A model generated the notes under the pieces. That model saw only the letters and a program-made list of their open reading frames with translations. It did no database searches and was not told the origin of the DNA. Source: DATEDA01 sp963744255 (GTDB lineage Bacteria; Pseudomonadota; Gammaproteobacteria; Burkholderiales; SG8-39). Taken from it: a DNA stretch of 64,000 nucleotides. Of this stretch, positions 42,893-51,032 are shown piece after piece. How positions within the stretch are numbered: the stretch's first letter is position 1; each line of letters opens with the position of its first letter. The stretch covers positions 62,001-126,000 of the forward strand of contig CAVUSZ010000051.1 in the NCBI GenBank assembly GCA_963744255.1, written 5' to 3'. The position numbers were made by a program, and so were the translations under genes.

Positions 42893-42918
42893 CTTGTTTT
42901 CGCTTTCTTGAATTCTCG

Positions 42919-43012
42919 GTGCTGCGACGCAGGCTCTACCTGCGTCGCAGCACGTCGTTGCTCTTCTTGAACCCTCGGTGTTGCAGCGCAGGCTTCACCT
43001 GCGCTGCAACAC
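42919..43012. repeat. Two tandem 15-bp-stem hairpins with compensating differences
   Basis: Hairpin 1 (42919-42953) is GTGCTGCGACGCAGG/CCTGCGTCGCAGCAC with a five-base loop. Hairpin 2 (42978-43012) is GTGTTGCAGCGCAGG/CCTGCGCTGCAACAC. The stems differ at several positions, but each change is matched on the other side. The flanking sequences are also similar (tcttgaa-c-ctcgg). They look like a REP-type element or a repeated structural element, and could protect or terminate RNA. Confidence 0.75.
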
Positions 43013-43022
43013 GTCCTTGCTC

Positions 43023-43580
43023 TCAATGCAGCCGTCGCCGCCCCTTCTCGTTCACCGGCGCCTGCACCGTCACCGAGCCCTGGCGGACCGCGCCGCCGGC
43101 GCTCGGCGCGGTACGCGCGAACAGCTGGTTCAGCAGCGCGACGGCCTCGCCGATCTCCGAGTCGCCGAACTGGCGCGCGAGGATGTGCGACACGTCCTCG
43201 ATCATCGCCTGGCGCTGCGCCTCGTGGATCGCCTCGGGCGTCGGGCCGACGAAAACCACGGCGAACTCGTCCTGCCCGTCGTCGTGATAGTAGCTGACCT
43301 CGATCTCGGCAGCCCGCTCGGTGTAGGGGTTGAGGCCGGTCAGCGCCGCCTCGATCGTCTCGCGGAACGTGCGGCCGACGTCGCCCGTCCAGCACAGCTC
43401 GAGCAGCCGCTCGCGGCCGTCGAACACGATCCCGGGCTCGTCCTCGTACACCGAGTGGGTATCGGCGAGCGAATCCTCGTCGATGTACTCGAGCCACGGA
43501 CGGAGGGCGGCCTCGACCTGCGCGCTTGTGACGCCCTGGCGGAGCGGGATGTTGCCGTGGACGTGGACTTCGATGCGCAT
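43023..43580 (-). CDS. DUF6806-like conserved hypothetical protein
   Basis: A 185-residue protein. The opening MRIEVHVHGNIPLRQGVTSA and the pattern DTHSVYEDEPGIVFDGRERL, ELCWTGDVGRTF resemble the betaproteobacterial DUF6806 family. The YYHDDGQDEFAVVFVGPTPE stretch is also typical. There is no signal peptide. It is divergent from the deacetylase gene. The function is unknown. Confidence 0.6.
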   Translation of the reverse strand: MRIEVHVHGNIPLRQGVTSAQVEAALRPWLEYIDEDSLADTHSVYEDEPGIVFDGRERLLELCWTGDVGRTFRETIEAALTGLNPYTERAAEIEVSYYHDDGQDEFAVVFVGPTPEAIHEAQRQAMIEDVSHILARQFGDSEIGEAVALLNQLFARTAPSAGGAVRQGSVTVQAPVNEKGRRRLH

Positions 43581-43737
43581 GTAGCTCTCCTTCCCGCCGG
43601 CAGGCGCCGGGGGCGGTATTTTCCCCCGGTTCGGGCGCTCGCGTCACCCCGGGCAGGGTCAGGCGCCGTGTCGTTGCTTCGTCGGCGGGATCCGAGCAAG
43701 TATAGTTTCCCGGCCACTCATGCCGAGGACTTCGCCG

Positions 43738-44616
43738 ATGTCCAGCCTTCGCCCGCTTCGCGGTCACGCCCGCTACGAGTATTCGCCTATCACGCGGCGG
43801 CCGGACTATTCGTGGCCCGAGGGCCGGCGGCTCGCCGTCTACATCGGCTTCAACGTCGAGCACTTCGAGTTCGGGCAGGGGCTGGGCGCGAAGCTCGCGC
43901 CCTCCGGCGAGCCCGACGTGCTCAACTACGCGTGGCGCGACTACGGCAACCGCGTCGGCGTGTGGCGCTGCCTCGAGCTCTTCGACGAGCTGAATCTGCC
44001 GGCGGGCGCGCTCATCAACACCGCGCTCTACGATTACTGCCCCGAGGTGATCGCCGCGTTCCGCGCGCGCGGCGACGAGATCATCGCTCACGGACATACG
44101 AACGCCGAGCGGCAGGGCGACCTGAGCGAGGCGGACGAACGCGCGCTGGTCGCGGCGTGCACCGAAAGGATGCGGCGCGAAGAGGGCAAAGCGCCGCAGG
44201 GGTGGTTGTCGCCCTGGATCTCGGAGAGTCACGTCACGCCCGACCTGCTGCAGGAGGCCGGTTACACCTATGTCCTCGACTGGTGCCACGACGACCAGCC
44301 GCTGCGCCTTCGCACGCGCGCGGGCGAGCTCTGGTCGATCCCCTATCCGCAGGAGATCAACGACATTCCGGCGATCGTCGCGCGGCAGAACTCGGCCGAG
44401 GAGTTCGCCGACTCGATCGTCGACTCCTACGAGGAAATGCTCGCGCAGAGCGCCCAGCAGCCGCTGGTGATGGGCATCGCGCTGCATCCGTACCTGATCG
44501 GCCGGCCGCATCGCCTGCGTCACCTCCGCCGCGCGCTGCGCTATATCGTGCAGGGCGGCCGCGTGTGGTGGACCACCCCGGGCGCAATCAAGGATCACGT
44601 CGCGCCGATGGCGTAG
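43738..44616 (+). CDS. Polysaccharide deacetylase family protein (NodB fold)
   Basis: A 292-residue metal-dependent deacetylase. It has the family pattern of a cytosolic NodB-type enzyme: RPDYSWPEGRRLAVYIGFNV, HGHTNAERQGDLSEADERA, APQGWLSPWISESHV and ALHPYLIGRPHRLRHL. These resemble the PuuE allantoinase and peptidoglycan-deacetylase branch. The metal site would use the HGH and the ALHP histidines. The ATG at 43738 is preferred over 43720 because GAGGA lies 8 bp upstream. The substrate may be a sugar or a ureide, not resolved here. Confidence 0.85.
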   Translation: MSSLRPLRGHARYEYSPITRRPDYSWPEGRRLAVYIGFNVEHFEFGQGLGAKLAPSGEPDVLNYAWRDYGNRVGVWRCLELFDELNLPAGALINTALYDYCPEVIAAFRARGDEIIAHGHTNAERQGDLSEADERALVAACTERMRREEGKAPQGWLSPWISESHVTPDLLQEAGYTYVLDWCHDDQPLRLRTRAGELWSIPYPQEINDIPAIVARQNSAEEFADSIVDSYEEMLAQSAQQPLVMGIALHPYLIGRPHRLRHLRRALRYIVQGGRVWWTTPGAIKDHVAPMA

Positions 44617-44670
44617 GCCGCTACACTTTCCCCGTGCTTCCCGAACCGACCGTCGAACGGCGCGATACGG

Positions 44671-44930
44671 ATGCGCCCAAGGGACCCGCTTCGCCGGGAT
44701 CTTCGGCCTCGGCTGGCTCACCGACTCGGAGTCGACGGTGGACGCCTACGCGTTCGACGAGAGCGGGCTTCTCCTCACCAAGAGCCGCTACTTTCTCGCG
44801 CTCCGCGGCGTTCAACATGCGGCTGCTCGATCCGGGCGTGGATCTCACGCAAGGCGGGGAACGGCCGGGCGACCGGCGGTCTGACCCGCCGATCTCGACG
44901 CGAAGACACGCTTCAAGGAAGCCACGATGA
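44671..44930 (+). pseudogene. Remnant of a Cache-like sensor domain, broken in three frames
   Basis: A fragment that reads RFAGIFGLGWLTDSESTVDA, AYAFDESGLLLTKSRY in one frame and AAFNMRLLDPGVDLTQGG in the next, with +1 shifts near 44687 and 44803. The combination of a YAFDESGLLL-type strand and RDPG-like VDLT-G resembles the extracellular Cache-type sensing domain fused to cyclases and kinases. No output domain follows, because the SGNH hydrolase starts at 44927. It is probably the remains of a longer sensor gene. The identification is tentative. Confidence 0.4.
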
Positions 44931-45559
44931 CGACGATCCTGTGCTTTGGCGACTCGATCACCTGGGGATTCAATCCGGCTGACGGCACCCGCTTTCCGTT
45001 CGAGCGCCGTTGGAGCGGCGTGCTCGAGGCGACGCTCGGGCCGGGCGCGCGCGTCATCGAGGAGGGCCTCAACGGCCGCACGGTTGCGACCGACAGCTGG
45101 GTGCTGCCGAACCGCGACGGCCGCGCGATGCTCGCCCCGCTGCTCGAGACGCACGCTCCGCTCGACTGGGTGATTCTGATGCTCGGCACGAACGACGTCG
45201 CGCCGACCTACAAGCTCGAGGCCGCCGAGATCGCCTTCGGCATGGCGACCCTCGTCTGGACCGTTCAGAAAAGCGGCGCCGGAACCGGCGGCGGCGCGCC
45301 GCAGATCCTCGTCGTCGCGCCGCCGCCGCTCGGCCGGATGTCTCCGCTGATGGAACTCTTCTTTGCGGGCGCCGAGGCGAAATCGCGCGCGCTCGCGGCC
45401 GCCTATGCGACCGTTGCCGAGGCGAATGGCTGCAGGTTTCTCGATGCCTCGACAGTCGCAGCCGCGGGCGATCCCGACGGCGTGCATCCCGACGCCGCCG
45501 GACAGCGCGCGCTGGGGCTGGCGGTCAGCCAGCTCCTCGCCGAGACCCGAGCAGCGTGA
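44927..45559 (+). CDS. SGNH/GDSL-family esterase
   Basis: A 210-residue hydrolase of the arylesterase type. The catalytic Ser is in LCFGDSITWGF, the Gly and Asn oxyanion residues in EEGLNGRT and MLGTNDV, and the catalytic Asp-His in DPDGVHPDAAGQ. It is a cytoplasmic protein with no signal peptide. The start overlaps the end of the remnant gene upstream by a few bases. The natural ester substrate is unknown. Confidence 0.9.
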   Translation: MTTILCFGDSITWGFNPADGTRFPFERRWSGVLEATLGPGARVIEEGLNGRTVATDSWVLPNRDGRAMLAPLLETHAPLDWVILMLGTNDVAPTYKLEAAEIAFGMATLVWTVQKSGAGTGGGAPQILVVAPPPLGRMSPLMELFFAGAEAKSRALAAAYATVAEANGCRFLDASTVAAAGDPDGVHPDAAGQRALGLAVSQLLAETRAA

Positions 45560-45587
45560 GGCGCGCGGGCCCGCCTGACGCGCCCGG

Positions 45588-45896
45588 TCAGATCTGCTTC
45601 TCGTCGAAGAAGCAGAGATCGACACCGGCCTGCGCGAAGTTTCCGAGGTCGGCCGCGGCCGCCTTGCCTTCCGGTGAGGCGAGCCCCGCCTGCAGCGCCG
45701 CCATCGAGCCGAACGCGAGGGTGGCGACGAGGTGGTACGGAGCCGGCCCCGCCGGCGTCAGCACCGGGCCCTGGCTTACATCGTAGCGCTGGACGCCGGG
45801 GATCTTCTTCGCGAGCGGTGCGTGGGTACCGAAGTAGTAGCGGTCGAAGCTTTCGGGATCCGCAGGCCGCTTGTACATCACCAGCAGCTTCGCCAT
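45588..45896 (-). CDS. EthD family protein
   Basis: A 102-residue dimeric alpha/beta-barrel (ferredoxin-like) protein. It starts MAKLLVMYKRPADPESFDRYYF with GTHAPLAKKIPGVQRYDVSQ, the EthD hallmark. The EthD family occurs in ether degradation clusters and in many unrelated pathways. Here it is convergent with the SGNH gene and single. No pathway is evident. Confidence 0.88.
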   Translation of the reverse strand: MAKLLVMYKRPADPESFDRYYFGTHAPLAKKIPGVQRYDVSQGPVLTPAGPAPYHLVATLAFGSMAALQAGLASPEGKAAAADLGNFAQAGVDLCFFDEKQI

Positions 45897-46033
45897 GGCT
45901 GTCTCCTACGTTGTCAGCGCCAGGAGGATACACGCCCGGGGTTGCGCCGGTAACAAACCGGAACCGGGCGGACATCGTCAGGTTACGTTCGCCTGCCAAC
46001 ATTCGCGCACGTTGGACGTGCGGGAGAGCCCGG

Positions 46034-46309
46034 ATGAAAGTCCTCGAAGCGAACGAGCTGGAATCCCTGGTGCGGCGCACCTTCCCCGGGAAGCCGGGCT
46101 TCGCCGTCGGGATCGACCTCGGCCTCACGGCGAGCCGCCTGCCGGCGGTGGCGTTCATTCACGGCGGCCCCGATCCCTATCTCGACCGGGAACTGGACGA
46201 CTGGCTGGAAGGTGGGCTCAAGTTCGTCGGACTCTATCCGCTGCTCAACCGGCTGTGTCGCACCGGCGCGATCGCCCCGGGCACCTACGCGGTGACCCGC
46301 GCCAATTAA
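46034..46309 (+). CDS. Hypothetical protein, 91 residues
   Basis: A small soluble protein beginning MKVLEANELESLVRRTFPGK, with GFAVGIDLGLTASRLPAVAF, and DWLEGGLKFVGLYPLLNRLC. The start ATG is 6 bp after a GGAGAG site. The composition is normal for the genome. No domain is recognised. Confidence 0.6.
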   Translation: MKVLEANELESLVRRTFPGKPGFAVGIDLGLTASRLPAVAFIHGGPDPYLDRELDDWLEGGLKFVGLYPLLNRLCRTGAIAPGTYAVTRAN

Positions 46310-46322
46310 GCGCATGCGGCGG

Positions 46323-46646
46323 TCAGCCCGCGCCGCCGCTGCGGTCCGGGGCGCCGGCGAAGCTCTCCTTAACCTTGCGCCAGCCGGAGCGGAACGCGTC
46401 GCGGGTCGCGCGTCCGAAGCTCCGCGCGCCCTGGCCGACCTCGCGCCCGGCGCGGTGGATGCCGGCACGCGTGTCGGACCAGGCGCGCTTCACGTCCTGC
46501 TTGAACCCGCGCGAGCCTGAGTCTTTCGCCGGCTCGGCCGCTTGCGTGCTCGCGGATTCGCGACCGGCGGTGTTCGGCTCGGCCCATGCGGCGCTTGCGG
46601 CGAAAAGCGCCGCAGCCAGCGCGGCCACCACGTTTCGTCGGATCAT
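46323..46646 (-). CDS. Small exported hypothetical protein
   Basis: A 107-residue protein with a signal peptide (NVVAALAAALFAASAAWAEP). The mature part is polar and basic, with RAWSDTRAGIHRAGREVGQG-type helix. It is convergent with the hypothetical gene upstream and divergent from the DUF3014 gene. Function unknown. Confidence 0.55.
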   Translation of the reverse strand: MIRRNVVAALAAALFAASAAWAEPNTAGRESASTQAAEPAKDSGSRGFKQDVKRAWSDTRAGIHRAGREVGQGARSFGRATRDAFRSGWRKVKESFAGAPDRSGGAG

Positions 46647-46780
46647 CTGTTGCTGGTACGCTGTCGATAGGTCAAAGCCTAGCAGCCACCCGATTCGCTC
46701 GCATCTGTCGGGCGTTCCCGACACTGCGGTATGCCATGAGGCGAGGTTGAACTCAAGGAAACACCTCCAGTCGTAGGACA

Positions 46781-47728
46781 ATGCGGCCCAGCTCATCGCC
46801 TGACACCGAGCACGACGAGATTCGAGACCCTGCCGCGACGGACGCACGGCCACCGGTGGACGACGGCCCGTACTTCCATCGCTACGACGAGCCGACGTCG
46901 GGCGGGCGGAGAGCGCTATGGTTGATCGTCGCCGCGCTCGCGATCGCCGCCCTCGCAGGCGGCTACTACTATTGGCTGCAGCGACAGAAGGTCGCGCCGC
47001 CGACGCATACCCTGCCCCCGCGAGCCGAGACGGCACCCATGCCGCAGCCCGAGGCCGAGGCGGCGATCCGGCATCCGATCGAGGCGGCACGGCCCGAGAC
47101 GGGCGCGGAAGCGGCGGCCGAGCCGACGGCGTTGCCGTCCCTGGATGAAAGCGACCGCAGCGTGGCGGACGCCCTCGCCGGCGTCGTCGATCGCGGCGCG
47201 ATCGACGAGTTCCTCAATCTGACTGGCTTGGTGCGCCGCGTCGTGGTGACGGTGGACAACCTGCCGCGCAAGAAGACGGCGCAACGACTCTGGCCGCTCA
47301 AGCCGACGGCCGGACGGTTCCTCGCGATCGGCGACGGCCAAGCGGTCTACCTCAGCCCGGACAACGTTCGACGTTACGAGCCGTTCGTACGCCTGGTGGA
47401 GTCGGTCGACACCGGCAAGGTCACCGCGCTTTACGTGCGCTTTTATCCGCTCTTCCAGCAAGCCTATCGGGAGCTCGGCTACCCGAAGGGCTACTTCAAC
47501 GACCGCCTCGTCGAGGTCATCGACCATCTGCTCGTCACCCCGGAGATCGACGGGCCGATCAGGCTTGCGAAGCCCTGGATCATGTACGAGTTCGCGGATC
47601 CCGCGCTCGAGGCGCGCTCGGCCGGGCAGAAGACGCTGATACGCATGGGAGCCGCGAACGCGCAGCGCGTGAAGGCGAAGCTGCGCGAGTTCCGCCGGCA
47701 GATCGCCGGACGCACCGTGACGCAGTAA
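46781..47728 (+). CDS. DUF3014 domain protein, single-pass membrane
   Basis: A 315-residue protein. A membrane helix lies at residues 45-65 (ALWLIVAALAIAALAGGYYY), followed by a proline-rich linker and a DUF3014 domain at about 115-315. The domain has SVADALAGVVDRGAIDEFLN, RRVVVTVDNLPRKKTAQRLW and RFYPLFQQAYRELGYPKGYF, typical of the family. It faces the periplasm. Function unknown. Confidence 0.88.
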   Translation: MRPSSSPDTEHDEIRDPAATDARPPVDDGPYFHRYDEPTSGGRRALWLIVAALAIAALAGGYYYWLQRQKVAPPTHTLPPRAETAPMPQPEAEAAIRHPIEAARPETGAEAAAEPTALPSLDESDRSVADALAGVVDRGAIDEFLNLTGLVRRVVVTVDNLPRKKTAQRLWPLKPTAGRFLAIGDGQAVYLSPDNVRRYEPFVRLVESVDTGKVTALYVRFYPLFQQAYRELGYPKGYFNDRLVEVIDHLLVTPEIDGPIRLAKPWIMYEFADPALEARSAGQKTLIRMGAANAQRVKAKLREFRRQIAGRTVTQ

Positions 47729-47780
47729 CGCCCGCGCGCGAACGAGTAGACTCCGGCGTTCCTCGCTCGGGGTCCGCACG

Positions 47781-49025
47781 GTGAAAGTCCTCGTCCTCGG
47801 CGGCGGCGTGGTCGGGCTCGCCGCGGCCTACTTCCTCGCGCGCGACGGCCACGAGGTCGCGGTGGTCGAGCGGAACCACGGCGTGGGGCTCGAGACGAGC
47901 TACGCCAACGGCGGCCAGCTTTCGTACAGCTACGTCGCGCCGCTCGCGAGCCCAGGCGTGCTGCCGAAGATCCCGCCGTGGCTGCTGCGGCGCGATGCGC
48001 CGCTCCGCTTCAGCCCCGTGCTCGATCTGGAGCAATGGCGCTGGTGCCTCGAGTTCGTGCTCGCGTGCACGCGGCGCCAGGCCGACCTCACGACGCGCCG
48101 CCTGCTGCGGCTCGCCTACTACAGCCGCGCGTTGATGCACCGGTTCGTCGCCGAGGAACCGGCCGAGTTCGACTACGTTCGCAACGGTAAGCTCGTCGTC
48201 CACTCGGACCCCGCGTCGTTCGAGTCCGCGCGCCGGTTGCTCGACTACCAGGCGAGCCTCGGCTCGGACCAGCAGGCGCTCTCCCCGGACGAGTGCGTGG
48301 CGCTCGAGCCCGCGCTGCGCGCGATGCGCGCGCGGCTCGCGGGCGGGATCTACACCCCGAGCGAGGATACCGGCGACTGCTACGAGTTCTGCGTGAGCCT
48401 CGAGCGGCTGCTGCGCGCCGCGGGGGCCGAGTTCCTGCTCGATACCGAAATCTACCGGCTGCTGAAGTGGAGGAGCCGCATTCTCGGCGTCGAAACGAGC
48501 GCCGGCGTGCTGGAGGCCGACCGCTACGTGCTCGCGCTCGGGGCGGCGAGCCCGCGGCTCGTGCGGCCGCTCGGGATTCGACTCCCGATCTATCCGCTCA
48601 AGGGCTACAGCCTCACGCTGCCGATCGACCCGGGGCACCTCGCCCCGCGGATCAGCATCACCGACTACAAGAAGAAGATCGTCTACGCCCGCCTCGGCGA
48701 CGAGCTCCGCGTCGCCGGCATGGCCGACCTCGCCGGCTACACTCCGGCGATCGACGAGTCGCGGGTCGCGACGCTCGCCGACGAGGCGCGCGCGGCCTTC
48801 CCGGAGGCGTCGGACTTCGCGCAGCTCAGGCCGTGGTGCGGCCTGCGCCCCGCGACGCCGAAAGGCACGCCGATCCTGGGTGCCACGCGCTATCCGGCCC
48901 TGCTGCTGGATTGCGGACAGGGCGCGCTCGGCTTCACGCTCGCGCTTGGCTGCGGGCGCGTGATCGCGGATATTGCCGGCGGGCGAACGCCCGAAGTCCC
49001 GCTGGAGGGATTTGCGGTCGAGTGA
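47781..49025 (+). CDS. dadA: D-amino acid dehydrogenase small subunit (FAD-dependent)
   Basis: DadA oxidises D-amino acids, mainly D-alanine, passing electrons to the quinone pool. The FAD-binding N-terminus is KVLVLGGGVVGLAAAYFLAR, with VVERNHGVGLETSYANGGQL, the DadA hallmark. GIYTPSEDTGDCYEF is the substrate-domain part and PWCGLRPATPKGTPILGATR lies near the C-terminus. At 414 residues the length matches the family. It starts at a GTG. DadX is not in this window. Confidence 0.93.
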   Translation: MKVLVLGGGVVGLAAAYFLARDGHEVAVVERNHGVGLETSYANGGQLSYSYVAPLASPGVLPKIPPWLLRRDAPLRFSPVLDLEQWRWCLEFVLACTRRQADLTTRRLLRLAYYSRALMHRFVAEEPAEFDYVRNGKLVVHSDPASFESARRLLDYQASLGSDQQALSPDECVALEPALRAMRARLAGGIYTPSEDTGDCYEFCVSLERLLRAAGAEFLLDTEIYRLLKWRSRILGVETSAGVLEADRYVLALGAASPRLVRPLGIRLPIYPLKGYSLTLPIDPGHLAPRISITDYKKKIVYARLGDELRVAGMADLAGYTPAIDESRVATLADEARAAFPEASDFAQLRPWCGLRPATPKGTPILGATRYPALLLDCGQGALGFTLALGCGRVIADIAGGRTPEVPLEGFAVE

Positions 49026-49031
49026 CGGAGA

Positions 49032-50582
49032 CTACGACGATCCGGCGACCGCGGCCTCGCGCAGGGTCGGCGGCATCTCGTCGTAGCGCACGACCTTGTT
49101 GCGCCCCCCCTGCTTGGCGGCGTAGAGTGCCTGGTCGGCCTCATCGATGAGGGTCTTCAGGTTCGGCGCGCCGAACTCGAGCGACGAGAGGCCGAAGCTC
49201 GAGGTAACGCGCAAGCCCGGCAGCGACCGGATGCCGGGGCCGGCCTGCGCTTCGACGCGGAACCGGATGCGCTCGGCCACCACCACCGCCCGCAGCGCGT
49301 CCACACCCGGCAGGACGATGCAGAACTCCTCCCCGCCGTAGCGGCACAGCACGTCGGTCGGGCGCAGCGCCGCCTTGAGCACCCGCGCGACCTGCACCAG
49401 CACCTGGTCGCCGACCGCGTGGCCGTAGGTGTCGTTGAAGTGCTTGAACTTGTCGATGTCGGTCATCAGGCAGCAGACCGGCAAGCCCTCTTCCCGACCC
49501 TTCCGCAGGATCTCCTCGGCCTGCTCGAATAACGCGCGCCGGTTCAGGCAGCCGGTGAGCGGGTCGATGTTGGCGAGCCCTTTCAGCTCCTCGTTCTGCG
49601 CCGCGATCTTCTGCCGCGAGGACTCGAGCTCGGAGAGCGCGCCCTGGAGCGCGGTGTTCTTGCGGTCGAGCTCGGTGACGTCGGTGAACGAGACGAGGCA
49701 CCCGCGCACCGCGCCGCGGCCGTCGGTGATCGGGCTGGCGGCGAGCTTCGCCTTGCGCGGGCCGTCGTCGACGTGCGGGATCTCGAGCATGTCGCCGGTC
49801 ACGGTGGCGCCGTCGCGCATCGCGACCGCCCACGGGTGATCGACGGCCTCGCGCTTTTCGCCGAGCGCGTTCTTCAGCCACGGGATCTCGGACGCCCGGC
49901 GCGCCGAGAGGCCGACCTTGTCCTCCCCGTGCAGCTCACGGAACGCCTGGTTCGCGAGCACCACGCGGCCGTTGGTGTCGAGCACGATCACCCCCTCCGT
50001 CAGCGTGTCGAGCGCCTTGCGCACCCGGTCCGGGATCGCCTTGGTGGGATCGAGATGCTCGAGCACGCGGCGCATGTACCAGTAGTAGAGGAGGAAGCCG
50101 CCCAGCACCATCACCGCGAGCAGCAGCACGAGCGGGTGCCTCACCCAGCCCATGACCGACTTCGGCAACACCGGCCGGAAACTCACTTCGACGTTCCCCC
50201 ACAGATCCTTGCCCGCGTACACGGGGACCGCTACATGCGTGATCGTCGACTTGCCGTCCTTGAGCGCCACCCAGTGGCGGGGGTGCTCGGCGGTCTGGAT
50301 GTAGACGTCGCCGGAGTTGCGGCGGATGCCGACCGACACGATCTCGCCGTCGCGCGCGGAGAGCGCGTCGATCGTGCGCTGGATCGAGTCCTTGTCTTCC
50401 TTCTGGATGAGGACCGCGAGTTGGATCGCCAGGTCCTCGGTGATCCCCTTGCGCACGCGCTGCGCGAGCTCGACGTCGTCGCGCAGCACACCGAACAGGA
50501 GGTCGGCGACGAAGATCAGGAACAGCGTGAGCGAGACGAGACCGATGCAGATGCGTCCGACCGGCCCGAAGAGCCGCATCAT
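49032..50582 (-). CDS. Membrane-bound PAS-GGDEF diguanylate cyclase
   Basis: A 516-residue signalling protein. It has membrane helices near residues 8-28 and 145-165 flanking a periplasmic sensor region, then a HAMP-like linker (VLEHLDPTKAIPDRVRKALD), a PAS domain (TEGVIVLDTNGRVVLANQAF), a coiled coil and a GGDEF domain with active-site GGEEF (CRYGGEEFCIVLPG). The final part carries the usual DQALYAAKQGGRN segment. It makes cyclic di-GMP in response to an unknown signal. The start ATG at 50582 is chosen, with another ATG next to it. Confidence 0.9.
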   Translation of the reverse strand: MMRLFGPVGRICIGLVSLTLFLIFVADLLFGVLRDDVELAQRVRKGITEDLAIQLAVLIQKEDKDSIQRTIDALSARDGEIVSVGIRRNSGDVYIQTAEHPRHWVALKDGKSTITHVAVPVYAGKDLWGNVEVSFRPVLPKSVMGWVRHPLVLLLAVMVLGGFLLYYWYMRRVLEHLDPTKAIPDRVRKALDTLTEGVIVLDTNGRVVLANQAFRELHGEDKVGLSARRASEIPWLKNALGEKREAVDHPWAVAMRDGATVTGDMLEIPHVDDGPRKAKLAASPITDGRGAVRGCLVSFTDVTELDRKNTALQGALSELESSRQKIAAQNEELKGLANIDPLTGCLNRRALFEQAEEILRKGREEGLPVCCLMTDIDKFKHFNDTYGHAVGDQVLVQVARVLKAALRPTDVLCRYGGEEFCIVLPGVDALRAVVVAERIRFRVEAQAGPGIRSLPGLRVTSSFGLSSLEFGAPNLKTLIDEADQALYAAKQGGRNKVVRYDEMPPTLREAAVAGSS

Positions 50583-50607
50583 GCGTGGCCTCCAGCGGAC
50601 GGCGCAC

Positions 50608-51030
50608 TCAGGACGGCCCGTCGCCGAGCAACCGGCGGGCGCCGCGCTGGTCGTCCTCGCGATCCTTGTCCTCCGCGGTGCCGTCCCATTCCTCTTCTTC
50701 CTCGTCGCGTCCGAGCACGCCGCGGGTCGACGTGGCACCGGGCCAGGGTCACGGTGTGCATGCTCGGCAGCAATCCGGACTCTCGGTCCGCCCGCCAGAC
50801 CGAACCGACCGACGGCGCCGCGCCCGTGATTCGGACCGAGCTCGGCACAACCTCGATACGCTGCCGGTCTTCCTGGTCGAGGTCAAGCGTCTCCTGACCC
50901 GTGGCGGGAACCACTCCCATCTCGGCACGCGTCGGCTCGATTGGGTCTCCGATCGGGGCCGGGACTGCTCGACCGGGCCCTCGTCGCTGTCGGCCCCGCC
51001 CGACGCCGGCTCCGTCCAAGGCCGGTGCCG
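50608..51030 (-). pseudogene. Decayed copy of the C-terminal module of the DUF4347 surface protein
   Basis: Reading the minus strand gives PIEPTRAEMGVVPATGQETL, RQRIEVVPSSVRITGAAPSV, and, after a +1 shift near 50715, GVLGRDEEEEEWDGTAEDKD and a stop at 50608. These align with the end of the intact gene (IRAEMQVLP, AIEVTLSSVRITGLAMSVGA, VLGRDDDEEDQWDDAEGDDQ). There is no signal sequence or start. It is a diverged tail duplication that lies directly downstream of the parent gene. Confidence 0.75.
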
Positions 51031-51032
51031 GC

